The notes beneath the pieces are model-generated. The model was not told the DNA's origin. It saw only the letters and a program-made list of their open reading frames with translations, and did not search any database. A DNA stretch of 64,000 nucleotides from Ptiloglossa arizonensis (Eukaryota; Arthropoda; Insecta; Hymenoptera; Colletidae): NCBI RefSeq assembly GCF_051014685.1, contig NC_135049.1, positions 29,157,531 through 29,221,530 on the forward strand, read 5' to 3'. This document shows, in pieces, positions 11,890 to 25,125 of this stretch (position 1 is the first letter of the stretch; every line of letters starts with the position of its first letter). Both the position numbers and the translations under genes were made by a program.

Positions 11890-12860
11890 GCGAATGAACA
11901 TACTTTACGAGACTGTTCGATATTTTTTCCTCGATGGACTTTTTTCAATTCTTTAAAATCGTGGTCCTCTTTTTGATCGATTTAACAAGATGAAGATGGT
12001 AGATTTGCTACTCTTGGCTCACAAATGAATGCACTTACCATGTTCAATCGAAATTTTTTCCTCGATGAATTTTTTTTAATTCTATAAAATCGTGGTCCTT
12101 TTTTCGATCGATTTAACAAGATGGAGATGGTAGATTTGCTATTCTTGGCTCAAAAATGAATGCACTTACCATGTTCAATCGAAATTTTTTCCTCGATGAA
12201 TTTTTTTTAATTCTATAAAATCGTGGTCCTTTTTTCGATTGATTCAACAAGATGGAGATGGTAGATTTGCTATTCTTGGCTTACAAATGAATGCACTTAC
12301 GATATTCAATCGAAATTTTTCCTCGATGAATTTTTTTTAATTCCACAAAATCGTGGTCCTCTTTTCGATCGATTCAGCAAGATGGAGATAGTAGATTCGT
12401 TACTCTTGGTTCATAAATGAACACATTTACGATATTCAATCGAAATTTTTTCCTCGATGGATTTTTTTTAATTCCACAACATCGTGGTCCTCTTTTCGAT
12501 CGATTCAGCAAGATGGCGATAGCAGATTCGTTACTCTTGGTTCACAAATGAACACATTTACGATATTTGATTAAAATTTTTTCCTCGATAGTTTTTTTTT
12601 AATTCCACAAAATCGTGGTCCTCTTTTCGATCGATACAGTAAAATGGAGATAGTAGATTCATTACTCTTGGTCCATAAATGAACACATTTACGATATTCA
12701 ATCGAAATTTTTTCCTCGATGAATTTTTTTCAATTCCAGAAAATCGTGGTTCTCTTTTCGATCGATTCAACAAGATGGAGATACCAGATTCGTTACTCTT
12801 AACTCGTGAATGAACGCACTGACGATGTTCGATCGAAATCTCCCCCGATGAAAAGGTATC
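11890..12860. repeat. Tandem repeat, unit ~128 bp, ~8 copies
   Basis: Each unit has AATTTTTTCCTCGATGAATT, ATCGTGGTCCTCTTTTCGAT, CAAGATGGAGATAGTAGATT and CTCTTGG(T/C)TCACAAATGAA. A single related unit is embedded in the neighbouring array at 10755-10910. Confidence 0.88.
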
Positions 12861-14254
12861 TCTCGAAACCCAATCGCTATCCCATCCACGAAACGCCACG
12901 CACGAATGTTCATTCGTATGCGCGTAAGAACTCAGGAAGCAACAGAAACAATACAGGATTCCGTCTGCCCGTCGATGACAGGTGGAAATCCGGCCGAAGC
13001 TCGCGAACCCATCGATGTTCGATCTCCCCGTGAAAAATACGAAGCGAGAGGAAAGCTCGACGGAAACGTTGGAAAGTGGCCGCAAACCTAAACTCGCGCT
13101 GCCATTGTCTAACAAGGTTTACGTCACCGACGGAATGCTAATGAAACATTCATCTCCGCGTTGTTCCAAGCGAATTAATTCCACGGACAGCCTTGGTACG
13201 CGAAACGTTGATCATCCTCCCGTATCTCGTTACCAAAAAAAAAAAAACCATAATTGCTTCCGTCGCGTGCGAAAGATCGATTTTCGAGCGTATTTCTCAA
13301 TTTTTGTACTTCGTCGTTCGATATCCCCTACTCGAAAATTTCAAATACATCCTTCGATTCTAATTCTGCACGCATTTACGATGTTTCTTCGCCTCTATTA
13401 ATAATTACATTTACCGTGTACGGATGCTTTAAAAATCATGGCACTCGGGTCATGGTTCTCAAATAGAATTCTTCGGTTCCGCATCGACCTTCTAATTTTA
13501 CGTTCGTTTAAATAGTAGAGATATTTTTTCATCTTGAATAATAATTATATTTACCGTATGTACCGGTACTTTTGAATAAAAAAAATGTCCACTAGGAATC
13601 ATCCTACTGTTTGTCCTCCTCTTGACAAATGTCCGTACGAGCAAAAAACGATTAGTCGAGGCTTGTGTATCTACTTCAAGTTCGCTTTTCATGCTCGAAC
13701 TGAAACGATTCCTCCTCCGCGTCGGACGAAGCTGCGCGAAGATTCGTACAACGATTCCTCGAGGTCTCGCGCGCGAATCGCGAGCAAGGCGAGGCTCGCG
13801 CTACAGGTGGGCGAATCGTAGAACGTAAATAAAGAGGACGGTGAAGCGCCGAGCCGCGAAGCAGCGAGGAGTTCGCGCGTGCACGCTCGGCTCTATACCG
13901 TTACGTTTCCCTCGGATTTTGCGTCGGGGCCCGCGCTATTACGGCGGAGACGATGCTCCGCGTCGTAAAATGGCAGCCGACAACGATCTAACAGTAAAGG
14001 TTCACTCGTAACGCGAGCATCCTTTTGAACAAACACCGGGCGAAACGAACGGTTCCGGCGAGCGACGAACGAAATTCTACCGGGTGCGTTCAACCTGTTC
14101 CCGATACGCGAACAATCGCACCGATCGTGTTTCGCGAAGGTCTTCCTTTCGTTTTTCATCGATCGTTCGGCCGAATCGGATCAGCGATCGGAATGGTACA
14201 CATGGGTGTTCCTTTCGTGAAGGAATTATTGCGAGGGATCTTTATCTTTTCGTT
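12861..14254. other. Unique CpG-rich DNA
   Basis: No array or element. Short similar stretches (ATAATTA(C/T)ATTTACCGT(G/A)T at about 13400 and 13540) indicate an old two-copy duplication at 13380-13590. No gene recognised. Confidence 0.45.
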
Positions 14255-14740
14255 GAATTCTTATCGTTGAAATTCTGTCAGTGGACAACGTAGAGGTTAA
14301 GTTTTTCTGGTACTTATATCGAGGAGAGAAAAAAAATGGCGCGAAAATTGGGGCAGAAGTTTCCAAGTTGATTTGGTAAAAGGAATCTTTTCACGAGGGA
14401 ATTATTGCGTGTGGAAAGAAGGATCTTCATCGTCTCGTCAATTGATGAAATTCTCAGTGGACAATGTAGAGGTTAAGTTCTTCTGGTACTTATATCGAGG
14501 AGAGAAAAATAAATGGCGCGAAAATTGGGGCAGAAGTTTCCAAGTCGATTTGATAAAAAGAATCTCTTCGTGAGGGAATTATTCCGTAAGGAAAAAATGC
14601 TAGTTAATGCGGTGTAAAAGGATCTTTATCGTCTCGTCAATCGTTGAAATTTTTTGTCAGTGGACAACGTAGAGGTTAAGTTCCTTTGGTACTTATATCG
14701 AGGAGAGAAAAAGAAATGGCGCGAAAATCAGCGCAAAAGT
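14255..14740. repeat. Tandem repeat, unit ~180-200 bp, 3 copies
   Basis: GTCAGTGGACAACGTAGAGG-type words at about 14278, 14455 and 14657, each followed by TGGTACTTATATCGAGGAGA and AAATGGCGCGAAAATTGGGG. Confidence 0.88.
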
Positions 14741-14999
14741 TTTCAAATCAGTGGGTGGCTTCCCAACGGGGAGGAAAGACGACTTCTCTCGTGGAAAAAG
14801 CTGGCTATCGCGTGTCGTAATTCGCACAACAACGGATGATAAACACCGCTTGCTCTCGAGGCTCGAAACACCATCTTTAGAACGACAGGCGATGACGCGC
14901 GGTTGAATTAGCGCGTCGGCGATCGCGAAAGGAATCTCCATGAAGTTCGAGCGCGTGGGACGCGAGGAAAATCCAGATGGCACGCCACGAAGACGTCGT

Positions 15000-16265
15000 G
15001 CGAACGAGAGCCAAGGTTTTGCGTCTTTGGCCTCGATCGAAAGCGGTCGGGCGCTCGATAGAAGCAGAGATCATCGCCGCCGGTGGACTCCGATCCCTTG
15101 CCGGGAATCGACCTTCGTGGTGAGTTTTCATAACAGCGGACTTTGCAACGCGTGCACCCTTGATTTCTCATCCGCATTTGTAATTCGCGAAGAGACGAGA
15201 GCCAAGGTCTCTGGCCTCGATCGAAAGCGATCGAACACTCGATGGAAAGACACCATCATCGTCGATGGACTCCGATCCCCCTGGGAATTGTCCTTCAGTG
15301 GCGCGTTGTATAAGACGCTGATTCGTTATTGCAACGTATGCACTTTGGTCTCATCCGCGATGTTGATTCTAACGGAGAGAGGAGATTTAGGTCGAGTGGT
15401 CGAGCACTCGATGGAATCGGAAACTGTTGTAGATCGGTGGAAGTGTACTCGATAGGAATTACACCATCGTCGAGTGAACGAGCTCTCGATAAAATGGGAG
15501 ACCATTGTGGATCGATCGAGCACTCGGTAGAAACTGAATCATTGCAGATTTAACTAACACTCGACAGAATAGGAGACCATTATAGGTCGGTTGAACACTC
15601 GATAGAATGGGAGACCATTATCGGTCGAGCACTCGGTGGAAACCGAGACTATCATCGAGCACTCGATAAAATGGAAGACTATCATCGAGCACTCGATAGA
15701 ATGGAAGACTATTATAGATCGGTCGAGCACTCAATGGAATGGGACACCATTATATATCGGTCGAGCACTCGATAGATACCGAGACTATCGTCGAACTATC
15801 GAGCACTCGACAAAATGGAAGACCATTATAGACCTGTCGAGCACTCGATGGAATAGGAAACCATTATATATCGGTCGAGCATTCGATGGAATGGAACACC
15901 ATTGTATATCGGTCGAGCACTCGATAGATACCGGGACTATCGTCGAACTATCGAGCACTCGTCAAAATGGGAGACCATTATAGATCGATCGAGCACTCGA
16001 TGGAAAAGGAGACCATTATATATCGGTCGAGCACTCGATAGAAACGGAGACTATCGTCGAACTATCGGAGCACTCGAGAAAATTATAAACCGTTTACAGA
16101 GCATTATAGACCGGTCGAGCACTCGAAAGACCATCGTCGACGACTTCCCCTGGGAATTGTCCCTCGTGTAACGTGGCTCGTTAGATAAGACGTCGTGCTC
16201 GTAACTGCATACTTTATAACGCGTGCACCTCGGTCTCTTATCCGCAATGTTAATTCATAAAGAGA
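15000..16265. repeat. Three ~180-bp units, the last expanded by an internal GAGCACTCGAT minisatellite
   Basis: Outer unit: (A)CGAGAGCCAAGGT near 15004 and 15200, GATGGACTCCGATCCC (15084, 15266), TGGGAATTGTCC (15291, 16151) and TTTCTCATCCGCA-type words (15166, 15350, 16236). Inside, 15390-16135 is filled with ~30-50-bp units around CGGTCGAGCACTCGATAGAA and GGAGACCATTATAGATCG (about 20 repeats). Confidence 0.8.
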
Positions 16266-17039
16266 GGAGAGCTTCACACTCTGATTCCTCCCGGGGATAG
16301 TAAAGATTTCTATCGAGTTGATATAATAAGAGGCGGCGATTTTCTAACGTGCTCGTCCCGGGGCCGATCTTCGCGAAGCGAACGAATCCCGATTCGATAC
16401 GATTATCGCGCGAAAGTGTTTCCGTTCCGCGCGGACGAAGACGAAATGACAATATCGAAGCGATTTGGTCGATCGCGCCTCGTTTCAACGACTGTGTCGC
16501 GAAACACCGTGGCTCGTAATCCACGAACTTATCAGCGACGAGAGTCGCGTAACGATCGTGCGTTAATTACCGAAGCGGCGTAAAACACCAATTATCAGCG
16601 TCGCGGATAGTTCGACGCGCCACGACGAAATTCCTGTCGAGTCGCTACCGCGATGGAGACGTCACGCGTAATGCCCGATGATCGAATCGTATCGTTAACG
16701 ATTATTCTCCCCTATACCCCACACCAGTGTCCAGTTTATTGCCGTTGAGTTCCAGAGGTTCGCGGCTACGGCACGACGTGCCGGTGCTATCTCTATATTG
16801 AACGTAACGATTTTCTCGCGTGAATCGCGCGCATTTTTTTCCCACGCACGCGAGATCTACGTAACGGTACGGCGTTCTGGTTGTTCGATACGTGGGAATT
16901 TCCGTGACAAAAAACATCCTCGATGGAAGATTAAATTGCGAATGCTCGAGCAAATTTTTGAGACCGCGTCCGGCCACTTCCAAGCGACCGATTTATTAGG
17001 TCACGGAGTTCATTTTTGGTTTCTTTTTTGTTTCAATCG
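16266..17039. other. Unique CpG-rich DNA
   Basis: Nothing beyond composition-driven overlapping ORFs; no gene recognised. Confidence 0.45.
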
Positions 17040-17720
17040 TACTCGAGCGAATCTTTCGTTTATGGAAAGAACAGTGAATCAGAGAGAAGCCGCTTTTTTC
17101 TAGCGTTTTTCCATGTACTCAATTATAATTGATAAGTATTCTATGGGAAAGACAGTGGATCACGACCTTCTCTTTTTTCCTTCTGTGATGAAAATTTGAC
17201 TGAACGAACTTTGGTTCGTGGAATTTTTTTTTCTATCGCTTTTCCACGTACACAAAGCCCCTCTCTTTTCTTTCCACAATGAAAGTTTAATACAAAAGAA
17301 CTTTGGCTCGTGGAATCTTTTTTTTTCTCATGTGTTTCCATGTACACAATTCCCTCTGATAGGTATTCTGAAAGTTTAAGTCAAACGAACATTTACTCGT
17401 GGAATCCTCTTTTTTCTCCTATTTTTCCACGTACACAATTCCCTCTGTTAACTATTCTATAAAAAATACAGTGGATCACGAGCCCCTCTTTTTCCCTTCC
17501 ACAATGAAAGTTTAATGCAAAAGAACTTTGGCTCGTGGAATCTTCTTTTTTCTCCTATTTTTCCAAGTACACAATTCCCTCTAATTCCCATTCTATGGGA
17601 AACACAGTGCATCGCGTACCTCCTTTTTTCCCTTCCTCGATGAAAATTCACCCGAACGAACTTCGATCTCGCGGAATCCTCTCTCTTCTCTCTTTGATTT
17701 TCCCAGGTGCACGTATCCCC
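17040..17720. repeat. Tandem repeat, unit ~110-130 bp, ~5-6 copies
   Basis: Units carry TTCTATGGGAAAGACAGTGG, AATGAAAGTTTAATGCAAAA, GAACTTTGGCTCGTGGAATC and TTTTTCCACGTACACAATTC. Divergence rises at both edges. Confidence 0.82.
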
Positions 17721-19179
17721 TCCCCTCTACCACGGATTTATCCACGTCTGCATACGCAATCGCTTAACGGACGCTTTCCCTAAATATGGAAAGACCGGGT
17801 GACAAAGTACGTAATGGAGTACGACATCGCACCCGCGGCTCTCCGTCCCAAGCATTGAACTCTCCGGGCGTACTCGTTACGGCGCACACTCGGTAAACGT
17901 GTCACCGGTTGTTCGCGCGTAACCAGGCGCGGCGTGTTTCATTAACGCGTAACGAGCCCGCGAAGTTTTGTCGTAACGGTGTGCGAATCGCGATAAATTA
18001 TCGACGCCGTGAGATCCACGCGCGCGGTTTCACCAGCTCGATCGTTTCGCGTGGAAGTACGCAGCTTGGTCGCGTTTCTCTCTAAAAATACGCGATCGAT
18101 GGACTACGGAGCGCGGTTATTTATAGATACGTCGTTTGTCAAAAGCGTACCGAGTGGCGCGACGCGGCCGGGAAAGCGGGGGTACCGGCGAATTGAAACT
18201 GTCGAGTCAAAGGATACGCGCGAACGAACGCAGCTGAGAACCGAGCAACGCGAAACGAAGTGCCGGATAATAACTCGCGTCGTTGCTCGATGGACCACTT
18301 AGGGTACACGTCTCGGACGCAGAAAACGGCGGCGTTATTATCGGTTTTGAAGAACGTACGCACGCCTGGATGACTACTGCAAAACGGTAAATTACAGCAA
18401 TTTTCCTGATCGCCGTCTAACACGTGTTGCCGATTGTTGAGCGGACAAATTGATCGTTGCGAAAATTCACCGTTCTAACGTTTCTCGCGCCGCTGGCTGT
18501 CTTTTTCTTTTCTTTCGTTTTTTTTTTTTTCTTCTTTTTCTTTTTCTTTCTTTCTCTCCTTATTGCAACGCGCGCCTCGTACGAACGGGAAACAGATTGC
18601 CGGATAAACGGGAATTATCCGCTGCTAGCCTCCATCGGTTTCGATTCCCCTCCCCCCCTTCCTCGTCACCGTTTCGAGAACGAGCTTTTAACGTGGAATC
18701 AAGGTCGTCGAAACGTCGATCCTCGCCGCGGCGATAAATGATTCGCGGAATGGGACTCTCGTGATTTCACGACACGACGAGAGCTCCACTTTAACGGCGA
18801 TTTATACGACCACGTTTACAGAACCTTCCTTCCTCGTTATTTTTCATGGTGTCTGCATTATCCTGTACAGAAGCCTCGGTCGCAATTTAAAGGTATTCAA
18901 CTATCGTAATAAATAGCCAACAGCCACCTGTCTTCGAGATTTCAGACGAACTGGAATACTCTTAACCTTGACCGATCTCGTTTAATTAATTATGTTTCGT
19001 CATCGAATACAGATCGCGTCGTATTTGTAACTCGACCGAAGTATAATTTCCCGGCAAAATCTTCGATCTTCCGTAGAGGGTATTTTATTACGAGAAACTC
19101 GATCCGATCTCTCCTGCGTGTAATTTCAAAATTCTTGTCTTCCTGTTACAGTCATCCTGGCTCGTCCGATCATCGAAAC
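17721..19179. other. Unique CpG-rich DNA with a pyrimidine tract
   Basis: A T/C run at about 18500-18565 is encoded as Phe/Leu-rich ORFs (18450-18741) that might be mistaken for a membrane protein. Otherwise unremarkable; no gene recognised. Confidence 0.45.
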
Positions 19180-20540
19180 GAGAACAATGGAAGGACGAGG
19201 AACGCTCATCCTTCGGTGTGTATACGTACCAGAGACGACAAGATCGATGGAAAATCGATCGAAAGCGTCGTTGTTCCTCGAGGCCGACGAAAGGATGCTT
19301 TTATCCTTCGGAATGTACATTCCAGGGACAAGATCGTTAGAAAATCGATCGAGAGTATCGTGGTTCCTCGAGATCAACATAGGATGATTTCTAAGGTTGA
19401 AATATACATTCTAGAGACAAGATCGTTAGAAAATCGATCGAAAATATCGTAGATACTTCTCGAGGTCAACGAAAAGAAGATTTCTTACGTTGGAATATAT
19501 ATTTTGGAGTCAAGATCGTTAAAAAATCGATCGAAAGCGCCCAATTCCTCGAGATTAACGAAAGAATGATTTCATCTTTCAAAAGATACGTACTAGAGGC
19601 AAAATCGATCGAAAGCACCACAGTTCCTCGAGGTTAACGAAAGGGTGATTTCTACGGTTAGAAAATATATTTCGGAGATAAGATCGTTAGAAAATCGATC
19701 GAAAGTACCATAGATACTCCTCAAGACCAACTAAACGAAGATCTCATACATCGAAATATATACTCTATAGTGAAGATCGTTAGAAAATCGATCGAAAGCG
19801 CCCAATTCCTCGAGATTAACGAAAGAATGATTTTATCTTTCAAAAGATACGTACTAGAGGCAAAATCGATGGAAAATCGATCGAAAGAACCATAAATTCT
19901 CGAAGTCAACGAAAGGATACTTTCTTTCTTTGGAATATACGTTCTAGAGGTAAGATCGTTAGAAAATCGATCGAAAGCATCTAATTCCTCGAGATTAACG
20001 AAAGAATGATTCTATCTTTCAAAAGATACGTACTAGAGGCAAACTCGATGAAAAATCGATCGAAAGCACCACAGTTCCTCGAGATCAACAAAAGGATACT
20101 TCCTTCCTTCGGAATATACATTTCAGAGACAATATCGTTAGAAAATCGATCGAAAGTACCATAGATACTCCTCGAGACCAACGAACCAAGATCTCATACA
20201 TCGAAATATTCACTCAACAGTCAAGATCGTTATAAAATCGATCGAAAGCACCACAGTTCCTCGAGGTCAACGAAAAGGTGATTTCTAAGATTGGAAAATA
20301 TATTTCATAGACAATACCATTAGAAAATCGATCGAAAGTACCATAGATACTCCTCGAGACCAAAGAACCAAGATCTCATACATCGAAATATACACTCTAC
20401 AGTAAAGATCGTTATAAAATCGATCGAAAGCGTCACAGTCCCCCGAAAGGACGTTCTCGTCCTTCGGTCGTGCAACACCAGAGGCGACAAGGTCGATGTA
20501 AAATCGATCGAACCGCGTTCCTCGGTACCCCGTGGAACGA
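19180..20540. repeat. Tandem repeat, unit ~85-95 bp, ~14-15 copies
   Basis: AAAATCGATCGAAAG recurs about every 85-95 bp with TTCCTCGAGATCAACGAAAG, GGAATATACATTCTAGAGAC and AAGATCGTTAGAAAATCGAT. Alternating flavours (CGCCCAATTCCTCGAG versus CATAGATACTCCTCGAGACC) suggest a higher-order unit of two or three monomers. Confidence 0.88.
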
Positions 20541-21289
20541 TACGACGGAAGGAAACGCGAGTCGTCGCGTACACGCGTAATGACTCTCATTATCGGCGAG
20601 CCGGCGCGCGCTTCGACTCAATGAAATAATAAAATCGTCCTCGGAACGACGCGGTTCGCGACGAGTGTGTCCGTACGTGGCAGCTCGCTTAACGGAACCA
20701 CGGAAGGCGACTCGAAAAGTAATTTGCACCGCGACCCATGACCACGGCGTCGACCACGAGGCTCGAATAATTGCATCGTAACCGTTAAGGGGTTGGGAGG
20801 TCGCCGAGCCACGGGTATATATGCCGCGTCGACGCATAAGAAAACATTATTAGCGGAAATTCGCGTCGAGAGAGTGGCCGTGAATTCATTGGACGCCTCC
20901 GGGCAACGTAGCTACGTCTCCCCTGGACATTTATCACGACCGTTTATCGTAAACAATCAATCGTCGGCATAAATAGATACGCTCGGAGCCCGAACGGTTC
21001 CGTAGTTCCACCCCGCGTATGATCGAAGCATCGTCTAACGTCTTCCGGCAGCCTCAACGAAACCAGAATCTTATTCGAGTTTCTCTTTCGCGGCGATCGT
21101 CGCACGGTGACGACCATCGAACACTGACCCTACCGCGACGTTGATTCTCCACGGAGCTGGAAAATAATTATTCACGGTAATGGTAAACGCCGATCGAGGT
21201 ATCTTAATTTTTATCGTTCGTCTTCCATTACCCACGAGGATCAATCTCGATCGGATGTTTTAATTATCGTCAAAGACACTTCGCTATCG
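20541..21289. other. Unique CpG-rich DNA
   Basis: Contains TATA-like words (GGGTATATATGCC at about 20814, GGCATAAATAGATACGCTCG at about 20968) but no downstream gene structure. No repeats. Confidence 0.4.
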
Positions 21290-21570
21290 TTCGAACGTGG
21301 ATTGGTAGAATCGATCGTATCTTGTTACCGAGTAGAGTAGAGCGGGATATACGAATCGATATAACGAAGAATGGTAAAATTGATCGTATACCATTATCTA
21401 ATCGAGTAGAGTGTAATATATGAATTAATATACGAATTAATACAACGAAGACTGGTAAAATTGAACGTATACCATTATCCAATAGAGTAGAGCGTCATAT
21501 ATGAATTAATATAACGAAGACTGGTAAAATCGATCGTATACTATTACCCAATAGAGCAAAATACGAATGA
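21290..21570. repeat. Tandem repeat, unit ~70-85 bp, ~4 copies
   Basis: TGGTAAAATTGATCGTATAC words at about 21303, 21371, 21453 and 21522, with CAATAGAGTAGAGCG and TATGAATTAATATAACGAAG. Confidence 0.85.
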
Positions 21571-23149
21571 ATATTCGTCGCGAAGATCTCAATCTTTATC
21601 CAAATATTTGCTCCACATTCCCGGTTAACCTTGCGTAATTCCGCTCGTCTAGTTCTCACCCGATTAGGCGTACCGTGCGCTGTTATTAGCCAAGACTCTC
21701 GGTCCTTTAAACAAAGATCCACCGTACGGCCTTGTCGCGATGCCTCCGCGTTTACATTCGCAATACGATTTACGTAATACGTCTGACACCTCGGCGACGA
21801 TTTTACGCAACACCATCGTCGTTGGTAAGTGTTTATCACGGACTGGCTCGCGTTTAATTCGTCATCGCAACGGTACAAACCGAGTTCCACCTTTTACGGA
21901 CCGGTAATCGTTCGTTAATTCTAATTTCCACACGGGACTTTTCCTTCCGCGAGATGACGACGACCTCCCTACTCCTCCCCATCTATCCTCCCCTCTCTCT
22001 CTCTCTATTTCTGTTCAACCGATAATCAGCGTTTGCAAAGTCCGCGTAGCGAAATTTGAATAACTGGTTGCCGCGAATTCGCGAAGCCGAGTTTACAGCT
22101 ACAGGTAAACGTCACGGTACGGAATTAGTCGCTAGTCGACCGACCGCCTCCGTTCGCGGAAATCTATTATTTGTATGCAAATTTCCCAAGTGTACGTTTA
22201 AACGCTGGAAGATTTATTTCCCCTCTTGTTTTTTTTTTTCCTTCAGTCTCTTCCACGACGAGAGAACGCATTTTCGCAAATGATAATCGTTCGCGCGTGG
22301 TAATTAAACCCGACCAGGTGTACCCCGCGTCCTTGTTCGCATCGTCGCGTGCATTCGCGGGAAAAATCATTAGGGCTAATTGCTTCGGTAATTTATTACC
22401 CGCGAGATTCCGCGTACCGTGTTTAATAACGACGAGAAGGAGAACTGTTCGGTGGATCGAACGTCGTGACGATAATTCGTGGCGATCGACGCGGACACGC
22501 GGACGTTCGGCGTCGTCCGGTGGAAAAGAAACGCCGGAGAAACGAGTTTCTAACACGAGTGAGAAAAGCAAAAGTGACACTTCCAGCCGCGCCATCCGGG
22601 CGGCCATTACCCGTGAACGCGGCCTGGACGGAACAAGGATGGTAACAACGCCGCACGATCGATATTATTAATTTACTCTTACTGTTGAACCGCTCGCGTC
22701 GATCCTCTACAGGTGCACCATTACGATTACGAGCCACTTTGCTCGCGGATACGTGACGATATCTACCTTCCGCGGAGCCAATGACCGTGACATCCTGACC
22801 CACGGAGTTATTCACCAACCAACGATCGCTACCACCGATCCGAGGGAGCAACGCGTCGAAAGAATACCATCGAGAACGCGAGCTGCTCGGCGTAAATCCT
22901 TCTCGCGTTGCTTTCTTTCTCTCCGTTCCGGGAACGACGGACGAGCGAAAGAAAAAGAAAAAAAACAATCTGCTGAACGTTACGGTAACGCGAGAATTAT
23001 TGAAATACAGTTACGGGTATAGGAAACGGGCGAGTGTTGAAATTCGTTAAATTGCGAGTAACCTGCTCGATATCGACTACAGTTTACGCTTCACCGGTCT
23101 TCCTATTTCGTATCTTCGTGCAACGGACAGACGGAAATGGATAAATATT
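21571..23149. other. Unique CpG-rich DNA
   Basis: Overlapping plus/minus ORFs of 130-180 codons between 22167 and 22968 are Arg/Ser-rich and mirror each other; no gene recognised. A short CT microsatellite lies at about 21990-22010. Confidence 0.45.
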
Positions 23150-24910
23150 TCTACGATAGTTTACGAAATACTCGATAATATGCGTTTCGAGGCCTCTTGA
23201 AATTCTATCGCGTCTTGAAATTCTATTGCAAGAATACACACGAATCGAAGTTCAGTAGGCGTAGGCTTACTTGGGTGGAATTTATTCGTTGTGGAACGCG
23301 GAGGAGAGTTTACGGTCCGACATCTTTTTTTTTTTATATATATTTTCAAGTACTGGAGATGGATAAACAATTCTGCGGTACTTTACGAAATATTCTAGAG
23401 TCCACGTATGTCTGTGCAGAGTACACACGTATCTGAGTTTACTCCGCGTTACTTCCTTTTGCAGAGTTTAGTTATCGTGGAACGAGGAGAGTTTACGGTC
23501 CACCATTTTTTTTTTCCATATTCTCACGTACTGGAAATGGACAGACAATTCTACGATACTTTACGAAATAATTAAAAATCTGCATTTCGAGATCCCGTCA
23601 AATGCTATATTTCTATGAGAAATGCAAAAAGGAATTCAAGTGTGCTTCGTTGAAAAGTCTAGTCAAGCGTTGTTTCCTCTTGCAGAGTTTATTTTTTATG
23701 GAACGAGGAGAGTTTACGGTCCACCATTGTTTTTGTTCCATAATCTCACGTACTGGAGATGAATAAACAATTCCTTAATACTCTATGAACCTATCGACGA
23801 AATAAATACGACTGCGGTGCGATTCGGTGTTGAAAAGTCTACTCAAGTGTTGTTACCTCTTGCAGAGTTTATTTTTTATGGAACGAGGAGAGTTTACGGT
23901 CCACCAATGTTTTTGTTCCATATTCTCACGTACTGAAGATGAATAAACAATTCCTCGATACTCTATGAACCTATCGACGAAATAAATACAATTGCGACGC
24001 GATTCGGTGCTCCGTTGAAAAATCTACTCAAGCGTTGCTTCCTCTTGCAGAGTTTATTTCTTGTGGAACCAGAAGGACAGTTTGCGGTTCGCCATCTTTT
24101 TGTTCTACATTTCCACGCATTGGAGATGGATAAACAATTCCTCGACACTTTACAAATCTATCGACAAAATAAATCCGAGTGCGACGCGATTCGGTACTCC
24201 GTTGAAAAGTCTACTCAAGCGTTGCTTCTTTTTGCAGAGTTTATTTTTTTTTGTGGAACAAGAAGGAGAGTTTACGGTCCACCATTTTTTTTGTTCCATA
24301 TTCCTCGATACTCAACCAACCTATCCACGAAATAAATACGAGTGCCAAGCGATACACTCCGCTGAAGAGTTTACTCAGGCGTTGCTTTCTCTTGCAGAGT
24401 TTATTTTTTTTTTGTGGAACGAGAAGGAGAGTTTACAGTCCACCATTTTTTTTGTTCCATATTCCTCGATACTCAACCAACATATCCACGAAATAAATAC
24501 GAATGCCACGCGATACACTCAAAGTTTGCTCAAGCATTGCTTCCTTTTGCAGAGTTTATTTTTTTTTGTGGAACGAGGAGAGTTTACAGTCCGCCATTTT
24601 TTCTGTTCCATATTCTCGCGTACTGGAAATGAGTAAACAACTTCTCGATACTCAACGAACCCACGAAATAAATCCGAGTGCCACGCGATACACTCAAAGT
24701 TTACTCAAGCATTGCTTCCTTTTGCAGAGTTTATTTTTTGGGGGGAACGAGAAGAAGAGTTTACGGTCCACCATTTTCTTTTTTCCATATTCTCGCGTAC
24801 TAGAAACGTATAGACAACTCCTCGATACTCAACGAACCTATCCACGAAATAAATCCGATTGCCACGCGATACACTCAAAGTTTACTCAGGCGTTGCTTCC
24901 TCTCGCAGAA
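23150..24910. repeat. Tandem repeat, unit ~155-185 bp, ~10-11 copies, each with an acceptor-like CTTGCAG
   Basis: CTTTTGCAGAGTTTA or CTCTTGCAGAGTTTA recurs at about 23457, 23680, 23860, 24042, 24229, 24389, 24545 and 24723, within units that also have GGAGAGTTTACGGTCCACCA, TTTGTTCCATATTCTC, ACTGGAGATGGATAAACAAT and TCGACGAAATAAATACGA. Long plus-strand ORFs here (to 191 codons) are translations of the repeat. Confidence 0.88.
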
Positions 24911-25125
24911 GAAACCCTCCCGTTCGTAGCGCGAGCAACGCGGGGAACCACGAGGAGGGAAACATCGGGACCACGTAACAGGCGCGATACGAAAGCGATT
25001 CCCGGGGACAAAGGAAAACGTGTAGCTACACGCCCGGTTAAAAGGAGCGACCTCCTTGAGAACGGTCCTTGACTCGTAGAGACGGCCGAGATAAGAAGAA
25101 GGAGAGAAGCCGCGCGAGTAGTCGT

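Noticed and set aside
18450..18741. Phe-rich plus ORFs resembling a membrane segment
   Set aside because: The hydrophobic run is a T/C tract, and two frames give the same impression.
24061..25072. 191- and 189-codon plus-strand ORFs rich in Phe and Leu
   Set aside because: They are translations of the ~165-bp tandem repeat; repeated peptide words follow the repeat units and frames shift between units.
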